Of a DNA stretch of 64,000 nucleotides, positions 43,593-57,184 are shown one piece after another. The position numbers and the translations under genes were made by a program. Numbering within the stretch: position 1 is the first letter of the stretch; the number at the start of each line of letters is the position of its first letter. The notes beneath the pieces are model-generated. The model made no database searches, was not told where the DNA came from, and saw only the letters and a list, made by a program, of their open reading frames with translations. Source of the stretch: Beta vulgaris subsp. vulgaris (lineage: Eukaryota; Streptophyta; Magnoliopsida; Caryophyllales; Amaranthaceae); assembly GCF_026745355.1 (NCBI RefSeq), contig NC_079206.1, positions 40,138,307 through 40,202,306 on the forward strand. Reading direction: 5' to 3'.

Positions 43593-44198
43593 GTGGACTT
43601 TGAGGGGATACGTTTGGGTAAGGTATTGGTAGATACCGGAGCCACTGTCAATATCATGCCTTTATCTGTGTTTAAAAAGCTAGGAAAGACTAAGAAAGAT
43701 TTGCATAACTTCCAAATCAGCATAACCGGTTTCTCCGGTCTATCGGAAAAGGTTGAAGGAATGGCCATTCTGAAAATTAAAGTAGATACTAAACCTACTT
43801 TCACTAGTTTCTTCATGGTAGAAAATGGTATTGATTTTAATGTCATACTGGGAAGAGACTGGTTACATTATAATTATGCTATTCCATCATCACTTCATCA
43901 AGTTTTAATACTATGGAATGGTAAGACCTTTGAAATGGTACAAGCCGATGAAGAAATTTGTCTAATTACATCTCCTGATTCTGATTTTATCAGGGACTCC
44001 CTAAAGTCAGTTCCCAACATCAAGATTGAGGTTGCTCTACAACTTGAGTCACTAACTCACCAAGAGATAGAGGACTCAAGTACAATTCTCATCAAAGAAA
44101 TTGAAGATGCATCAGAAGTTGAAGATATTCAATTAAAATATGAATTTATTCAACAGGCGTCTCATTACGATCAATCACTAGCTCTAGTTAGTTGGTAG
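43593..44198 (+). pseudogene. Tat-type aspartic protease
   Basis: LVDTGATVNIMPLSVFKKLG near residue 10 carries the DTGA active site, and FNVILGRDWLH near residue 85 is the second conserved block of gypsy proteases. This part is a clean open frame of about 200 codons. It lies directly upstream of RT, with a short gap containing stops (44199-44286). Confidence 0.9.
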
Positions 44199-44286
44199 AG
44201 TTAGATTATTTTTTTCTAAAAATTTTCTTATGTCTGTAAGCTTTAAATAATGGTGTAATGAATTTACCCCTATCGTTGATCAAGTT

Positions 44287-45489
44287 ATGAAAGATTTAGT
44301 TTTTAAAAGATATCAGGAAGATTTTCTTGAAAATTCTAGTACATGTTGCTCCACCTTGTATGACTCTGAATCTCTAGAAGAGGAAGATGAAAAAGTATGG
44401 GCTAAAAGTGAGGATATTAAACAAGAAGTTCATGATCTTCTAGAGGAAGTAAATCTATGGACTGAGGAAAATCCGTGTTTCACTTGCATAAGTAAGCTTC
44501 TCACTAATCAAGAGAAACATGAACTAATTGAAATTCTAGCAGAATTTAAGCACTGTCTTGCTTGGGAGCATCATGAAATGCCTAGTATATATAGGACATT
44601 AATTGAACATAAATTACCTATCAAGGAAGGATATAAGTTTGTGGCTCAAAGTCCTAGAAGACTAGCGTCAGATTTAACAGAACATATACAAGAGGAGATA
44701 AACAAACTCCTCAAGGCAAAGTTTATAAGGCCTTGCCTGTATGCTGACTGGATTTCTAATATAGTCCCAGTTGTTAAGAAGAACGGCAAGATAAGAATTT
44801 GCATTAACTTTAGGAATTTAAATAAAGCAACACCTAAAGATCAATACCCTATGTCCATAGCTGATCTTCTAATAGTAGCAGCCTCAAGATATGAATATAT
44901 ATCCTGTATGGACGGGTGTGCAGGTTATCATCAATCAAAAATTGCACAGGAAGACTATAATAAAACAGCCTTCTGATGTCCAAAGTCCCTAGGCTTATTT
45001 GAATATGTAGCTATGCCATTTGGTTTTAAAAAAAAATGTTGGTGCTACATATCAGAGGGCCATGGATGCAATTTTTAAAGATATGATTGGCAACATTATG
45101 GAAGTTTATGTGGATGATATCCTCGTAAACCAAATGACTTTGTTAGACATAAAGAACATTTGATTAAGTCATTTGTAAGAATGAGGGAATATCACCTAAA
45201 GATGAATCCACTGAAATGCGCTTTTGGGGTTAAAGCCAGTAATTTCCTAGGATTTCTCATCCATAAAAATGGAATGAAAATTGATCAGAATAAGGCAAAA
45301 GTAGTTCTAGCAGCTAAATCTCCTTCCAATAAGAAGGAACTACAAAGATTTCTTGGACAGGTAAATTATGTTAGGGGATTTATGGCTAGTTTAGCTGGTA
45401 AAACTAGAAAGTTCTCACCTCTGTTAAGATTAAATCATCAATTAGAGTTTAAATGGAATAGGATCATCAAGAGGCTTTTGATCAAATGA
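44287..45489 (+). pseudogene. Tat-type reverse transcriptase
   Basis: Seen in order: SPRRLASDLTEHIQEEINKL, then WISNIVPVVKKNGKIRICI with NFRNLNKATPKDQYPM, CMDGCAGYHQ near 44910, AMPFGF near 45012, and the catalytic MEVYVDDILV near 45100. The RT thumb follows at 45160-45489 (KMNPLKCAFGVKASNFLGF, then ELQRFLGQVNYVRGF). There are breaks at 44976, about 45030 and about 45130. Gypsy order is kept. Confidence 0.93.
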
Positions 45490-46130
45490 AATAAGATCTG
45501 GCAAACCCTCCAGTAATGATTCCTCCAAGGCAAAATGGAAAACCATTAAGGTTATATCTATCAGCCTGTGAAGATTCCATTGGTAGTCTCCTTACTCAAG
45601 ATACCATGGCAGAAAATGGTATCTATGCTTATATGATGCTTTTGTTAAGCTTATACATTATTTCATGGCCTTCACAGTAGAAGTGGTGTCTCCAACAGAT
45701 GTTATAAAATATATGATATCTCAACCTTTCATAAAAGGAAGGTTAAGTAAATGGAGTCTACATCTACTGCAATTTGATTTGATTTACATGCCTCAAAAAG
45801 CAGTAAAAGGTCAAGCTCTAGCTGATTTCCTAGCAACTCACCCTTGTTGTGAATCTAGAATCATTGATGAAGACGCTCTCACATGGACGTTATTCTTCGA
45901 TGGTTATAATACCAGAGAAACAGCAGGACCTGGAATATATATTCTATCTCCTAATGGGGTTCCAACTAAGGTAGCAGTAACCTTGAGAGGTCCATGCACA
46001 TATAATAATGCTGAGTATGAAGCTCTGTTCACTGGACTAGAGTTGTTATTAGAATTGGGAGCTAAGAAAGCTAAGATATATGGAGATTCTCAGTTGGTCA
46101 TTTATCAAATGACTGAAGAATTTTAATGTA
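45490..46130 (+). pseudogene. Tat-type RNase H region, including an aRNH-like second domain
   Basis: The first part (about 45500-45660) is a decayed RNase H. The second part at 45665-46126 shows KWSLHLLQFDLIYMPQKAVK and QALADFLATHP. It then has LFFDGYNTRETAGPGI, NNAEYEALFTGLELLLELG and YGDSQLVIYQM. The catalytic Asp of LFFDG, Glu of AEYEAL and Asp of GDSQL can be seen. An additional archaeal-type RNase H of this kind is known from the Tat lineage. Confidence 0.88.
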
Positions 46131-46240
46131 TTTCATCTGTGTCCCAGGAATATAGTAAGAATGTACATAGATTGTGTAAACAATTTAAAGTAATTTCTTT
46201 CATACATATTCCTAGAGATGAAAATAGAATATAAGATAAG

Positions 46241-47655
46241 TTGTCTCAAATAACTTCTGCTAGAGACGAGATACCTTCACCAAATGAAGATATCATCCTT
46301 CAAGAAAAGATCCTGGATCCTGTTAATGGAACTGATATAGAAATGTCAGAAAGTATATTGGAAGTCTATAGAATTTCAATATTAAGAGAGAATGAGGATT
46401 GGAGAAAAGAAATCATTCAATATCTCCAAGATCCCACTGGGATAAAAGTACCCAATAGAGTTAAAATGGTTGCAACCAAATTTAGCATGCAATTCGGAGA
46501 GTTACATAGAAAGGATCCAGAAGGATTACTTTTAAAATGTGTAGATGATGGGGAAGCATTAACCCTCATGGCAGAAATTCATCAGGGACTATGTGGTGCT
46601 CATCAAAATGGTTTGAAAATGAGATGATTGTTGCATGAACATGGTTACTATTGGCCTACTATGCGAAAAGATTGTATAGACTATGCAAAGGGATGTAAAA
46701 GATGTCAGAAGTTTGGACCCATTAGTACGGCTTCAGCCTCAGAGCTAAAGTACATCATTAAGCCTTGGCCATTTAGAGGTGGGCAGTAGATGCTATAGGG
46801 AAAATTAACCCTGCATCTTCTAAAAAGCATTCTTACATCCTAGTAGATACTGATTATTTCACCAAATAGGTAGAAGCACAAGCTTTTGTTAAGATCAATA
46901 CACAGGTTGTGATAAATTTCCTAGAAGATAAAATATTTACAAGATTTGGGTTCCCATAAATCATAACCTTTGATCAGGCTACAATATTTAGAAACCCTGA
47001 TTTGTTGGATTATCTCACCCAATTTGGAATTACTAAGTTGCATTCAACACCATATTATGCTCAAGCTAATGGTCAAGCTGAAACTACTAATAAAATCATA
47101 GTAAAGGGAATCTAAAAAATGGTGGATAATAATCCTAGGAAGTGGGATGAATTGTTACTATATGCTCTATGGGCCTACAAGACCTCTAAAAGAGAAGCAA
47201 CAAGAGTTACTCCTTTCAATTTAGTTTATGGACATACTCCAGTGATCCAACCTGAAGTAAATATAAGGTCTTCTCGAGTAGCCCAATAAATGGGATTATC
47301 AGGAGATGATTACTCTCAGGCAATGAATATTAAAGTAATGGATGCTTTAGAAACTAAGGAAGAAGCCTTAGCCAAAATGAGAATCCAAAAAGAGAAGGTT
47401 GCTAGAGCCTATAACAAAAAGGTAATGCTAAAAGAATTTCAGGAGAATGACAAAGTTTGGAAAATGTTTCTACCAGAAGCAGCTTACAAAGACCCTCAAT
47501 TAGGAAAGTGCTCACCCAAATGACAAGGTCCTTTCATCATTCATAAGAAATTATCTGGCAATGCATACTTATTAAAAAATTTAGATGGCAAAGTGAAAGA
47601 TAAAGCTTTAAATGGTAAATTCCTTAAAAAGTACCATCCCTCTATCTGGGAATAG
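46241..47655 (+). pseudogene. Tat-type integrase
   Basis: The zinc-finger region spans 46560-46720 (HQGLCGAHQNGLKM, then a CKRCQKFG block). The catalytic core starts near 46830 with SYILVDTDYFTK. It continues with FGFP and ITFDQATIF near 46970 and PYYAQANGQAETTNK near 47060 (catalytic Glu). The end holds LWAYKTSKREATRVTPF and VYGHTPVIQPE. The C-terminal part at 47290-47655 includes ALAKMRIQKEKVARAYNKKV and GPFIIHKKL...NAYLL. Stops interrupt at several sites (for example 46869, 46959, 47116 and 47288). Confidence 0.92.
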
Positions 47656-47677
47656 CATGATCCTGTGTTTCACCAAA

Positions 47678-49171
47678 CACTAGTGGAAAAAACCCCACCT
47701 GATGCGGTCAAAACTAGCCTTTCGGATGCGGTTTGGTCCGCATCAGGTGGGGGTGCAGCAGGTCACTAATTATTTCTGATGCGGTCCAAAACCGCATCAG
47801 AAAAGCATAATCTGATGCGGTTTTAGAGGAAAACCGCACCAGAAAATCAAATTTACTACTGCGGTTTTCCTCTAAAACCGCATCAGATTGCCAAATTTTT
47901 GCCCAAAAAAAAGTTTTAGACCTGCCACCTGCAGGTCTGCAATCTTTTTTATACCATAAATTTTTGACTGGTTCACTAATGTGGTAGAAAGTCCACGCAC
48001 AACATCTCAGCTCGCTTTCATACCCAACAATATCACAATAACAATATATATATATTGAAAAACAGATTTGTATAAAAAAAATCTTTTATAAATAACAATA
48101 CATATATATACCTTCTAAAAATACATACACACTTCCAGTTCAACAATGAAAACAAACGAAAATTACAAAAAAAAAATGAAAAAAATGACAGTAAAGGAAC
48201 GAAAATTGAAAATGACAGTAAAAAACCAAGCTAGATCTAACTAAAAAACATAAATGATGGAAAATAAACGAAAATTGAAAAAAAAAACGAACAGAAATTG
48301 AAAAAAAGAAAGAACTAAATCTATCTAAAAACATAAATTAAAGAAAATGAAGGAAAATTGAAAAAAAAATGAACTATATCTAACTAAAAACATAAATTAC
48401 AGAAAATGAACGAAAATATAAATAAAAACGAAACGAAAATTATAAAACAAAAAATCTAAGTAGATCTGAAATTACAAGAAAATTTGCAAGAGGAGAAGAC
48501 GAATATTATAAAAAACGAACTAGAATCCGTCGAATGCTCTGGCGGTGGGGACTGATGAAGACGAGAGATGGAAGAACGTCGGCGTTCTTGAAGACGAGAA
48601 GTGCAGTCGAAGCTCCGAGATGACGAAGGCGAGTTCGTGAAGACGAGTGCTGCAGTCGAAGCTCCGATATGACGACGACGAGAAGCTTCAAGATGGAAGA
48701 ACGACGACGGCAAGAAGCTCCGATATGGAAGAACGCTTGATAAGAGCAATTACTGTGAGGAGGAAGGAGGGAGGATGAAGGAGGGAGGGAGGAGGGAGGA
48801 GGGAGGAGAGAGAAGAGAGAAACAACGATAGAGAAGAGAGAGAGATGAGAGGGGAGTTTGGGTGAGGAGCGAAAAAGAAGCGTGTTAGGGTTATGGGTGA
48901 GGTTTGAGGAGCGAAAAAAATAAGCGTGTGGGCCATTATTGTGCTGGGCCCAAATTGAGCGAAAAATTCACACAAATCCGATGCGGTCCACCAAACCGCA
49001 TCAGATTTTTATAAAACAGCATCGATTTATTTGATCTGATGCGGTCCACAAGATGACCGCATCAGATTATACTCCCAACTTTTCTTCCCATTTTTTTTGT
49101 TGATTTTCGGATGCGGTTTTACAAAAACCGTATTTGATACTAAGTGACATATAAGGTTTTTTCCACTAGTG
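47678..49171. mobile_element. CACTA-like non-autonomous element, TGATGCGGT subterminal repeats, AAA target duplication
   Basis: The ends are CACTAGTGGAAAAAACC on both sides (reverse complement on the right). AAA flanks it at 47675-47677 and 49172-49174. Repeated TCTGATGCGGTTTT motifs in both orientations occupy about 47700-47890 and 48975-49130. The 1494-bp interior (AAACGAAAATTG-rich repeats at 48150-48460, a purine-rich block at 48760-48860) has no transposase. It lies 22 bp after the Tat integrase end. Confidence 0.9.
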
Positions 49172-52100
49172 AAAGACATGCATAATTGTTTCAAACATCA
49201 AGAGATTACTAAAAGTATATTATTACAAGAATAGTATTCTTAAACGTTCCAACATTTTCTAATAGTTAAACTAAGATTTTTTATAGTTGACCAAGCATTA
49301 CAAAGTTTCTCCTTATGGACAATTAAGCTATGTTGGACTGCCATGTCTTTGAACATCTCTTGCCTTAAAGTGGCGAGTTTGGCTAGTTCCTGGTCTAGCT
49401 TTCCTTTTTCCTTGACAATGGAATTTTGGTAAGAAACCTTCTCATGGATAATGTTGATTTCTTCTTTATTAATCTCCAATAAACGATTCTGAAAGGATTG
49501 CCTCTCGTTAGAAAGAGATTTCAGTTGTTGATCATAAAAGTCCAAAGACTTTTGAGTCTGTACAGTGAAATTCTTAAAAGATTTGGCCTGGACTTCCAAA
49601 GAAGTCTCTTCTTCTTGGAGTTTATGAACCGAAAACTTAAGGGATTGAACTTCTATCTCGGTATTACATTGCTGAAGAAGAAGAGTTACTTTACATAGTC
49701 GAGGAAAGGTATCCAATACTCAAAGCCTTGGAGTATCAAAGATTTCACAATCTGTTTGAGAGCTTGTTCAGAGTCCTTATCATAAGGATTTTCTGAAAGA
49801 ATGAGGCAAAGATTCCATATTTTATCTTCTTGCTTGATATGCTTAGAATGTTCCTTAGGACTGTTCATAAAATTGCTAGAAGCATGTTGTTTTCTTACAA
49901 CAATGGACAAGTTTTCATTTTATGCTTTTCCTCCATCAGACTCTTTCATCATACTTTCTTCTTGATTGCTTCCCTCTGCGTCATAAAGAAGACAGGCCAA
50001 GTTAGCAAGATAGTGAAGTCTGGTTGTATGAGGAAGTGGATTCAAATAGAAAAAGTCTAAAGTGAATATATATGGAAAAGAATGCAAATAAGTTCCAGAA
50101 GAGGATTGCGAAGATGAATAATTCTTTGATGGAAAGGTGTCCATAGACTTAAATTTGCTCCTAAAAGTTGCAACATCCAAAGGGATGATATCTGTTGGAA
50201 TCTTCTCTCTGAGAGTAGAGGGACTTTCCATGACCACTTTTGAAGAAGGATAAGAATCAGGAAACTCAACATTCAATGGAACTGAATCTATGAGTTCTTC
50301 ATCTCCTTGAAAGAAGGGGTTTTCTTCAGTAGATATCATATTAAGATTAGCCTTTTCTTGGGGGGGGACTATCATCTTCCAGAACACCTTGTTTTACCAA
50401 AGCTGGACCAGTTATTGACTCTAACTGGGGGGCAATCTTGCTTGACGAAGAAATAAGGGGCTCATCAACATGTATAAGGTTAGACTTATCGAAATGAACA
50501 TCCTCCTATCTTGTCCTGGATTAGCTGTTGTAGGAACTTATGCAGCAGTTGAACTTATAAAGTTGGAGTTTGAAGGTTGTCTAAGATTATGATTTGCCGG
50601 CACATCCAAAGATGGATCATCCAAATCTTTATACTTAGACTTTTTTGGACCAGGCGGACCTGTAATGCACAATAGATTATGAAAAAACAAGTTATTACTA
50701 AAGATAAAGCTATATATCAAGGAAGGTAAGTAGATATACACATACCTATTTCAATTCTTTGTAGCTTGATTTTTTGAAAGATTTGAGATATGGTCTTAGC
50801 ATCCTCTTCATCAAAAGAAACATTAAAATGCTGGATGACAGAAGAAGTTTCCAATTTGGGACGTTTTCTATATGAATGTCTCAAAGATCTTGGAGCTGAA
50901 GGGGAACTAATGTCTTTTATCTTAGAGACCATTTGAGTATATTCAGATTGCTCCACTAGCTCGGGAGATGAAGTGCTTTTAGAAATAGAAAGACATTTAT
51001 AATCTCTCTTCCTAGCAGCTCTTTTAAGAGGATCAATTTGTTCCATTGGTTCTATGGTCTGAATGTCCTCTACAGTTTGGACATCCTCATAATAGGCTCC
51101 TTGATTAATGGCAGCATCATATTCATATTCTAATGGAATTGGATCAGGAATTTGCTTCTCTATAACATTCGAGTATAGTTTGTCATACCTAGAATTTACT
51201 TCCATTCCTTTGGGAATCTTCAATTTTTTTCTTGCCAGTTTTTGCTAAAAAGTATTAAAGTAAAGGACAGAAAGAAATTAGATAAAACATCTTCTCTTTA
51301 AAGTTATAAAAATAACTAAGCAGATAGATTCCTCACCACCCAAGAATATTTGATCTTCAAAGTATGCTATAGCATCAGCATATTGTTGATCATTTGGGAA
51401 GGTGTGATCCCACCAAGTTTGAAAACCTTGAACATTTTTTGAAACCCATTTCCATGGAGTGATGGACATAAGGGTGATATTGAGAGTATTGCTGCGAAGG
51501 GCTTTACCTTCTTCAAAACGACCCCTTGACATCCAAGGATCATTGCGAGTCAGGAAGTAGGGTAAGGCTACCATTTGAAGTAAACAAGCTGTCTAGCTAT
51601 TATTTGTGGATTATAGACTTCAAAGCCAAAATACTCGGGTTCAGCCGCCACTAAATCCCTGGATCTAAGAACACTACTCCAAATGTCTCCACTGTTTATG
51701 GAACCAGAGTAAATGTCAAAGGATTGCATCCATGCAGGCACTGTAAAAAGGCGTCAAGGCTCTTCTTTAACATAAGCAGGTTCCTTGTCTGGGAAGACAT
51801 GCCAAGTGCCAAGGTGACGGTAAAATACCAAGAAGTATGAAAAAAGCTAGTTGGGATGCCATACTGTATCTGGAGATATGAGATTGAAGCTAACTTCATC
51901 ATAACAGCTACAGTCTTCAAGTTTGGATAGGAATGATAGAGGATCAAAAGAAAGGTCTCCTCCATATGTCCCTTTCGTTGCTTCAAAAGTAGGAGGGGAT
52001 TTGAGTACTAACAAGCTTGAAAAATATGTATGGCCCCAACAAGTCAAGAGCCATAAGGGTCCAAGCCTTTTATTAGTAGGAAAAATGGGAGATTCAAAGG

Positions 52101-52479
52101 TAGGAATACCAAAACCTTTGAAGGACTATCTACTTTTAAAGAGGCATCTATAAAGTTGTCCTAATAAGATATGAGCTAAAGCAACTTCCTTAGAAGTGTT
52201 GGAGATCCAAGAAAATAGGTTTTGGGCAACGAATTTGAAACTCAAGGGCAATGAAACTGAATGTCGTGGCCCATAGCTGACAACAAGATCGACGAGTTGA
52301 ATTTGTAGCCCTAGTAAACACTATTGTGCGACAAAAATGTTTGTTGTTTCCCAAATACATATTAGGACGATGAACTAAATTTGTTTTGCCCATTACCTTA
52401 ATTAGGCGACAAAATTACCTATTACGTTGTCCTTGTTTAGTGATGGGCCAGTTCAAATTAAAGATATGTTGCCCATACC

Positions 52480-55400
52480 AAATAGAAAATCGTGAAATAA
52501 TAAAACTTGCTCCAAAAGGTTCCCACAAAAACACGTTCCTTCCCCCTCACACCCAAGACTTCAACTGCTCATCGCTCTCAACTCACTCTCTTCGATTCAC
52601 GGTGGTTCAGCGTTGGCATCATCTTCAATTTTTCCCGGTGAATTGATGATTTCTGACGAGATATTGGACGTCTCTCAAGTGACGAGTTCAATTATGATGG
52701 CCAATTAATTTTTTCATGAATCAAATTGACATATCTCACGTTTCTCGACATTCTCAACATTCTCAACCACCTCACTCACGTTTCTCAACATCTCGACGAT
52801 TTCAGGTGATTTTTCTTTGATGTATTCTTTAATTATGATCGAAATTTTGGTTGATGGTCAGTTGTTACCATCTTAGGCTCTGTCCTACCCTTTTAAAATT
52901 ATGCAGGTGGTGATGTGGGTGGTTATCGGAGATCAGCGGTGAGGCTAGGAGCGATTTCGGCGGCAAGGTTGGTATCTTTTGTTATTTTACCCTAAGTCAC
53001 GAATCAACCCCTCTTCTTGTCAAGCAAAAAAGTTCTTTACCTTGAATTATTGTTATGAATTTGTCAATGTTTTATTGAACTACTTAGATTATTTGTTTCT
53101 CATTATTGGTACGAAATTTCTAGGTCTTCTACTTTCTTTCTCTCTCTTCTTCATCATCATTCTTTAGATCTTTTTGTTTCAAATTTGCTGGTTGATTTAT
53201 TGTATTGATACCAATTTTTTTGATTTGCAGAAATTCGGCCTAATTATAGCGAGATCAAAAGTATTTTCTCCACGGTGCATCAGATCAGAGATAGCATGAA
53301 GAAGAAGGAAGAAACGATTTATAGGTATGTTTTTGTTCTCGAATTGTTGAGATTTTGAATTGAAATTATGATTTCCGAATTGTGAGAATATATACTTTAA
53401 TTTTAGGTTATACCGCAATCTTATACGTTCAATTTTAGAATGAATGTGAATTAGAACTTCTAATGTGATGCAATGTGCTTTATGCTCACTCTATCAAGTT
53501 GTTTGATGTCTTTCTTTTATTCTTGCAATTTAGCATCTAGTAAATTGAAGTGAATATAATTAGTATTTCCTATAATGTTTTAGAAGATGTAGTACAATTT
53601 CGTATGATTAAATATATTTTTCTATTTATTGGCTTAGCATGTATCTTTTGGTATCTATCATTTTTCTTGGATCCTAAGCTTGCTGTGAAAGTTGTGGATT
53701 ATGAAATTATGGTTTGCTCCTGTCGATCTGGATGAAAGGTTATGGTTTTCTGTATTGATGTATTTGTTGTCATTGTTCTGGTTATGTTTATATTGTCACT
53801 ATTTTTATTTGGCACATAATTGAGGATGTGTCTAGTGTGGACTTTGGAGTATTGGTATACTAAATATTCTTCTTAAGCTATTGATTATGCTTGTGGTACA
53901 TTTAGTGGGTTTTAGTTATAATTGTGGTTCCAATGCGTGTAAACATGGATGCATGACATTTTATCAAGAGCAACCTGGCTTACGAGACGGCCACCAAAAA
54001 TCTGGTTCACCAATGGATCATCAGGCAATGGCAAATTGTTAGGCAATGGAAATTTTATCAAGGCAATGGCTTACGTGACATTTGCACTTGCCTCGTGATT
54101 TATAAGTGGTGTTGTGATTTCATGACTCTGGTGGCGTTGCTTATATCTTACAATTGACTTACTAGTAACTCTTACCATGTTACGATTGATCTTTTAGTGT
54201 TCTTACTCTGCCATGAGTGGTTCATATCTCGTACTTGCAGCCAGTAATTTACAATCCTAATGAGTGTGAAAAATCTGGCTTTATTTCTCTTTGTGTTGTT
54301 ATGCATATTAGACAAAGTCTGCTGTTTTCGCGTAGATTACCCGTCCAAATAAACAATTTTACTTGTTTTTGCGATGCTCGCATTCTCTGTGTTCTCTAGC
54401 TCTAGGATATTTCCTGAAACATTCTCTGTGTTCGGATCAGGGTAACAATCTGCCGTTGTAATGCATATGTCAACTTTTACTTGTTTTCACGTTTTCTACA
54501 TGTAATGAAAACATGAATTCCTTGAAGCAACATTGTTGCAATCTATGTTTCATTGCTTCGCTTCATTTTACTCTCACAAGCATGATCATATGAATTTTTC
54601 TTATTAGTGTACCAGATCATGATTTGTCCCACATGTTTTTTTTTCTGCTTTGTGTAAGGAGATGGTCAGAAAGGAACATATGATACTACTTTCTTTTCTT
54701 TATTTAAGAATCAGAAACGGTGCTCTTTTCGTTGATAAATAAACATTATTGAAGTAAAAAAAACCCACAAAAGGGAAGTGGAACCTTTATATGTAAATTG
54801 ATGCCAATACTGACCATGTTAAGACTTAAGTTGTAAGTTATCACAAGGTCAATAAAACTCATGTAATGTGTAAATAACTTTAGAGAAACAATTGTTGTGA
54901 CGTATCATGCAATTCTAAAAACTAGGGACCTTCTGCCCTTACACTTCCTTTTTTATTTTTGGATCAGCTGAAATGTTCCCTGCAATTGCATTATTATCTA
55001 ACTCCTAGGACTTAAGCAGTTGCTCCCTATCGACGTTCAAATTGTCTAGAAAAACTGGGTTCCTTGAAATGTTTTGGTAACCTATTCAGGTCACTGGACC
55101 ACCTGCGTGAAGCTTTTCTTTCTTGCTTAATTTCACTGCCAAAGAAGGTTCTCCTGTTTCACTTCTCTATGTTAGTAACCTGTCAGATATCGATTTACTT
55201 AACTGCAAGGACAATCCTATTTGATTTTTTTTTTTAAATTTGATTCTCCTAGAACATATCCAAATATCTGCCAAATCCAATAGTCCGCTTTTCGATCTAA
55301 AATGTAGTCTGGACAATTCCACAAAGTAACTTAAATGAAATTTGCTTTAGTTTTAGGAAATTAAATCCTTAGGATCCCAAAATAGAAGGGTTTCTCCTTT

Positions 55401-57184
55401 ATATTCCATCCATTTAGTGACATCATTCCACTCATGGTGATAAAGTGGCGATTCTGCAAGTCCTTAGAGACGGAAGCAAAGGAGCAAGGAACATTTATCA
55501 TATCACAACGAAAACAAGGAAAAAAAGTTTTACCTCAGATATTTGTCTCAGAACTCATTGCCCATTGTTACGACTCCTAATCTTTTGTTTTGTGAATGCA
55601 GGTTTAAATTATTGGCTCATCATGTTGGTTATACTACTTGCAATTGTCTACCTTTTCTTCCGGCCAGACAAACAACTATTGACCAAAGATTTATAAGTGT
55701 GCGCCACCCCCTGCAGACCCCCCCTTACTGCCACCACTCCCTGCAGACACTCCCTCTACTGCCACCACCCCCTACAGACCCCCCTTACGGCCACCACCCC
55801 TGCAGAACTTGCAATATAAGGAGATCTCAAGAAACTACAAAATATCTCCCATACCTTTCTAGTTTATAACATGTGTTATTCAATTTATCTATGTTGCATT
55901 TTGCTAGGTCTCACCATGTAGGCATGTATCGTTAAGTTCTGCAATGAAGACCATTTATAAGTTATGTTCTTGATTATTTACGTGTGCTAAGCACCAGGTG
56001 TCTTCTATGATTTTGGTTTCTTAGCAAACAATTATGGGAAGCTATGGATTGGGGTGATGGTAGTCCCTTGAGTGATAGTTAAAGTAATTTCTTAATTAAT
56101 ATTGATCAATTCATGAAATTTAGCTGCGATATTCGTGCTCTATGACAAATTGTTACTTCGTTAGAAAAATATGGCATTATCTTGTCTTTTAAAATTACTG
56201 ATGTTAGAGAAGCTATAGATTGGAGTGATTTCTCTGCTTGTCTTTAGAGTGATTTATCTACTTGTCTTTCTTGTAGCTTATTAATGCCTATATTGGCCTT
56301 CCGCAACCTGACCCAGGTTTAATATCAAATGATTTGGTATGCCCTTGTCTTATTATAATTATCAGCAAGAGGAAACTTTGTATTACTGGCAGTGTTTTTT
56401 GTTTCATGTGTGAAGGCCTGAAGGAGAGGGATGATTGATTGTTCGTTAAGGGTAAATTAGTATTTTCATGAACTAAAAAGTTAGGGTTTCTTAGTGGTTT
56501 TCACCTAGAAGCCAATTTTTTTGAACTTGTTTTTAGTTGTGATTTTGTGAAGAAAGAATCTAAACTTGTCATTCCTAAGACTTAAGTGTGTAATCCTTGG
56601 ACCTAGAATACGTTATACAAGTATGCTATTGCACGAGTTCATCTCATGAAATATTCCAATATTATAGATTAGTTTGCTATTAAATGTTTAAAAAAAATCT
56701 TATTATCAAATAGAGCTTCATGAGGACAATACCATGCAAACTGGTTTAAGAATAGAAAAACTCTTTAAAGCAGGAAGGATTAATAGTAAGGCTCCACCAA
56801 GCTCAACATGTGGATTATTGACATGCTCATAGGCCATAGCTTCATCTTATGATGGCTTGGTGATTTATGCTCCATCGACCATCGTGGTTCCAAACCATAC
56901 TTTCATGATACCAATTTTGAAATTTCATAAATTAGGACTGGGGGCTTAGTGAATGAATGGCATCTATATGTAACTGTGCTGACTGTATTATTTTGTGTGA
57001 ATCTTAATGAGATGTGTTATTGGAGCAGAGATTTCCTACGCTCTTATATCATGCTTACCCATTAGATTCTACGTTCAGCCATTGTAGTTAATACTTGTTA
57101 TATTGGTGCACTTATAAAAAAATTTTCGGGCGAAAGAGTAAAAAGATCATTAATCCCCTCATTTTTTAATCACATGGGTATCTA
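52480..57184. other. interior of the 6.7-kb element, no gene recognised
   Basis: Non-coding, AT-rich DNA with a leader-like pyrimidine-rich stretch at 52525-52640. None of its ORFs (up to about 108 codons) shows a known motif. Some may be captured host sequence, but I cannot identify a source. Confidence 0.4.
55704..55806. repeat. minisatellite, about 4 units of 28-31 bp
   Basis: Units of the type CCACCCCCTGCAGACCCCCC plus TTACTG repeat about four times with small differences. It lies inside the 6.7-kb CACTA-like element. Confidence 0.75.

Noticed and set aside
48140..48975. Several minus-strand ORFs in the second CACTA-like element
   Set aside because: Biased composition (Phe- or Ser/Leu-rich) from T-rich and CTC-rich DNA; no transposase motif.
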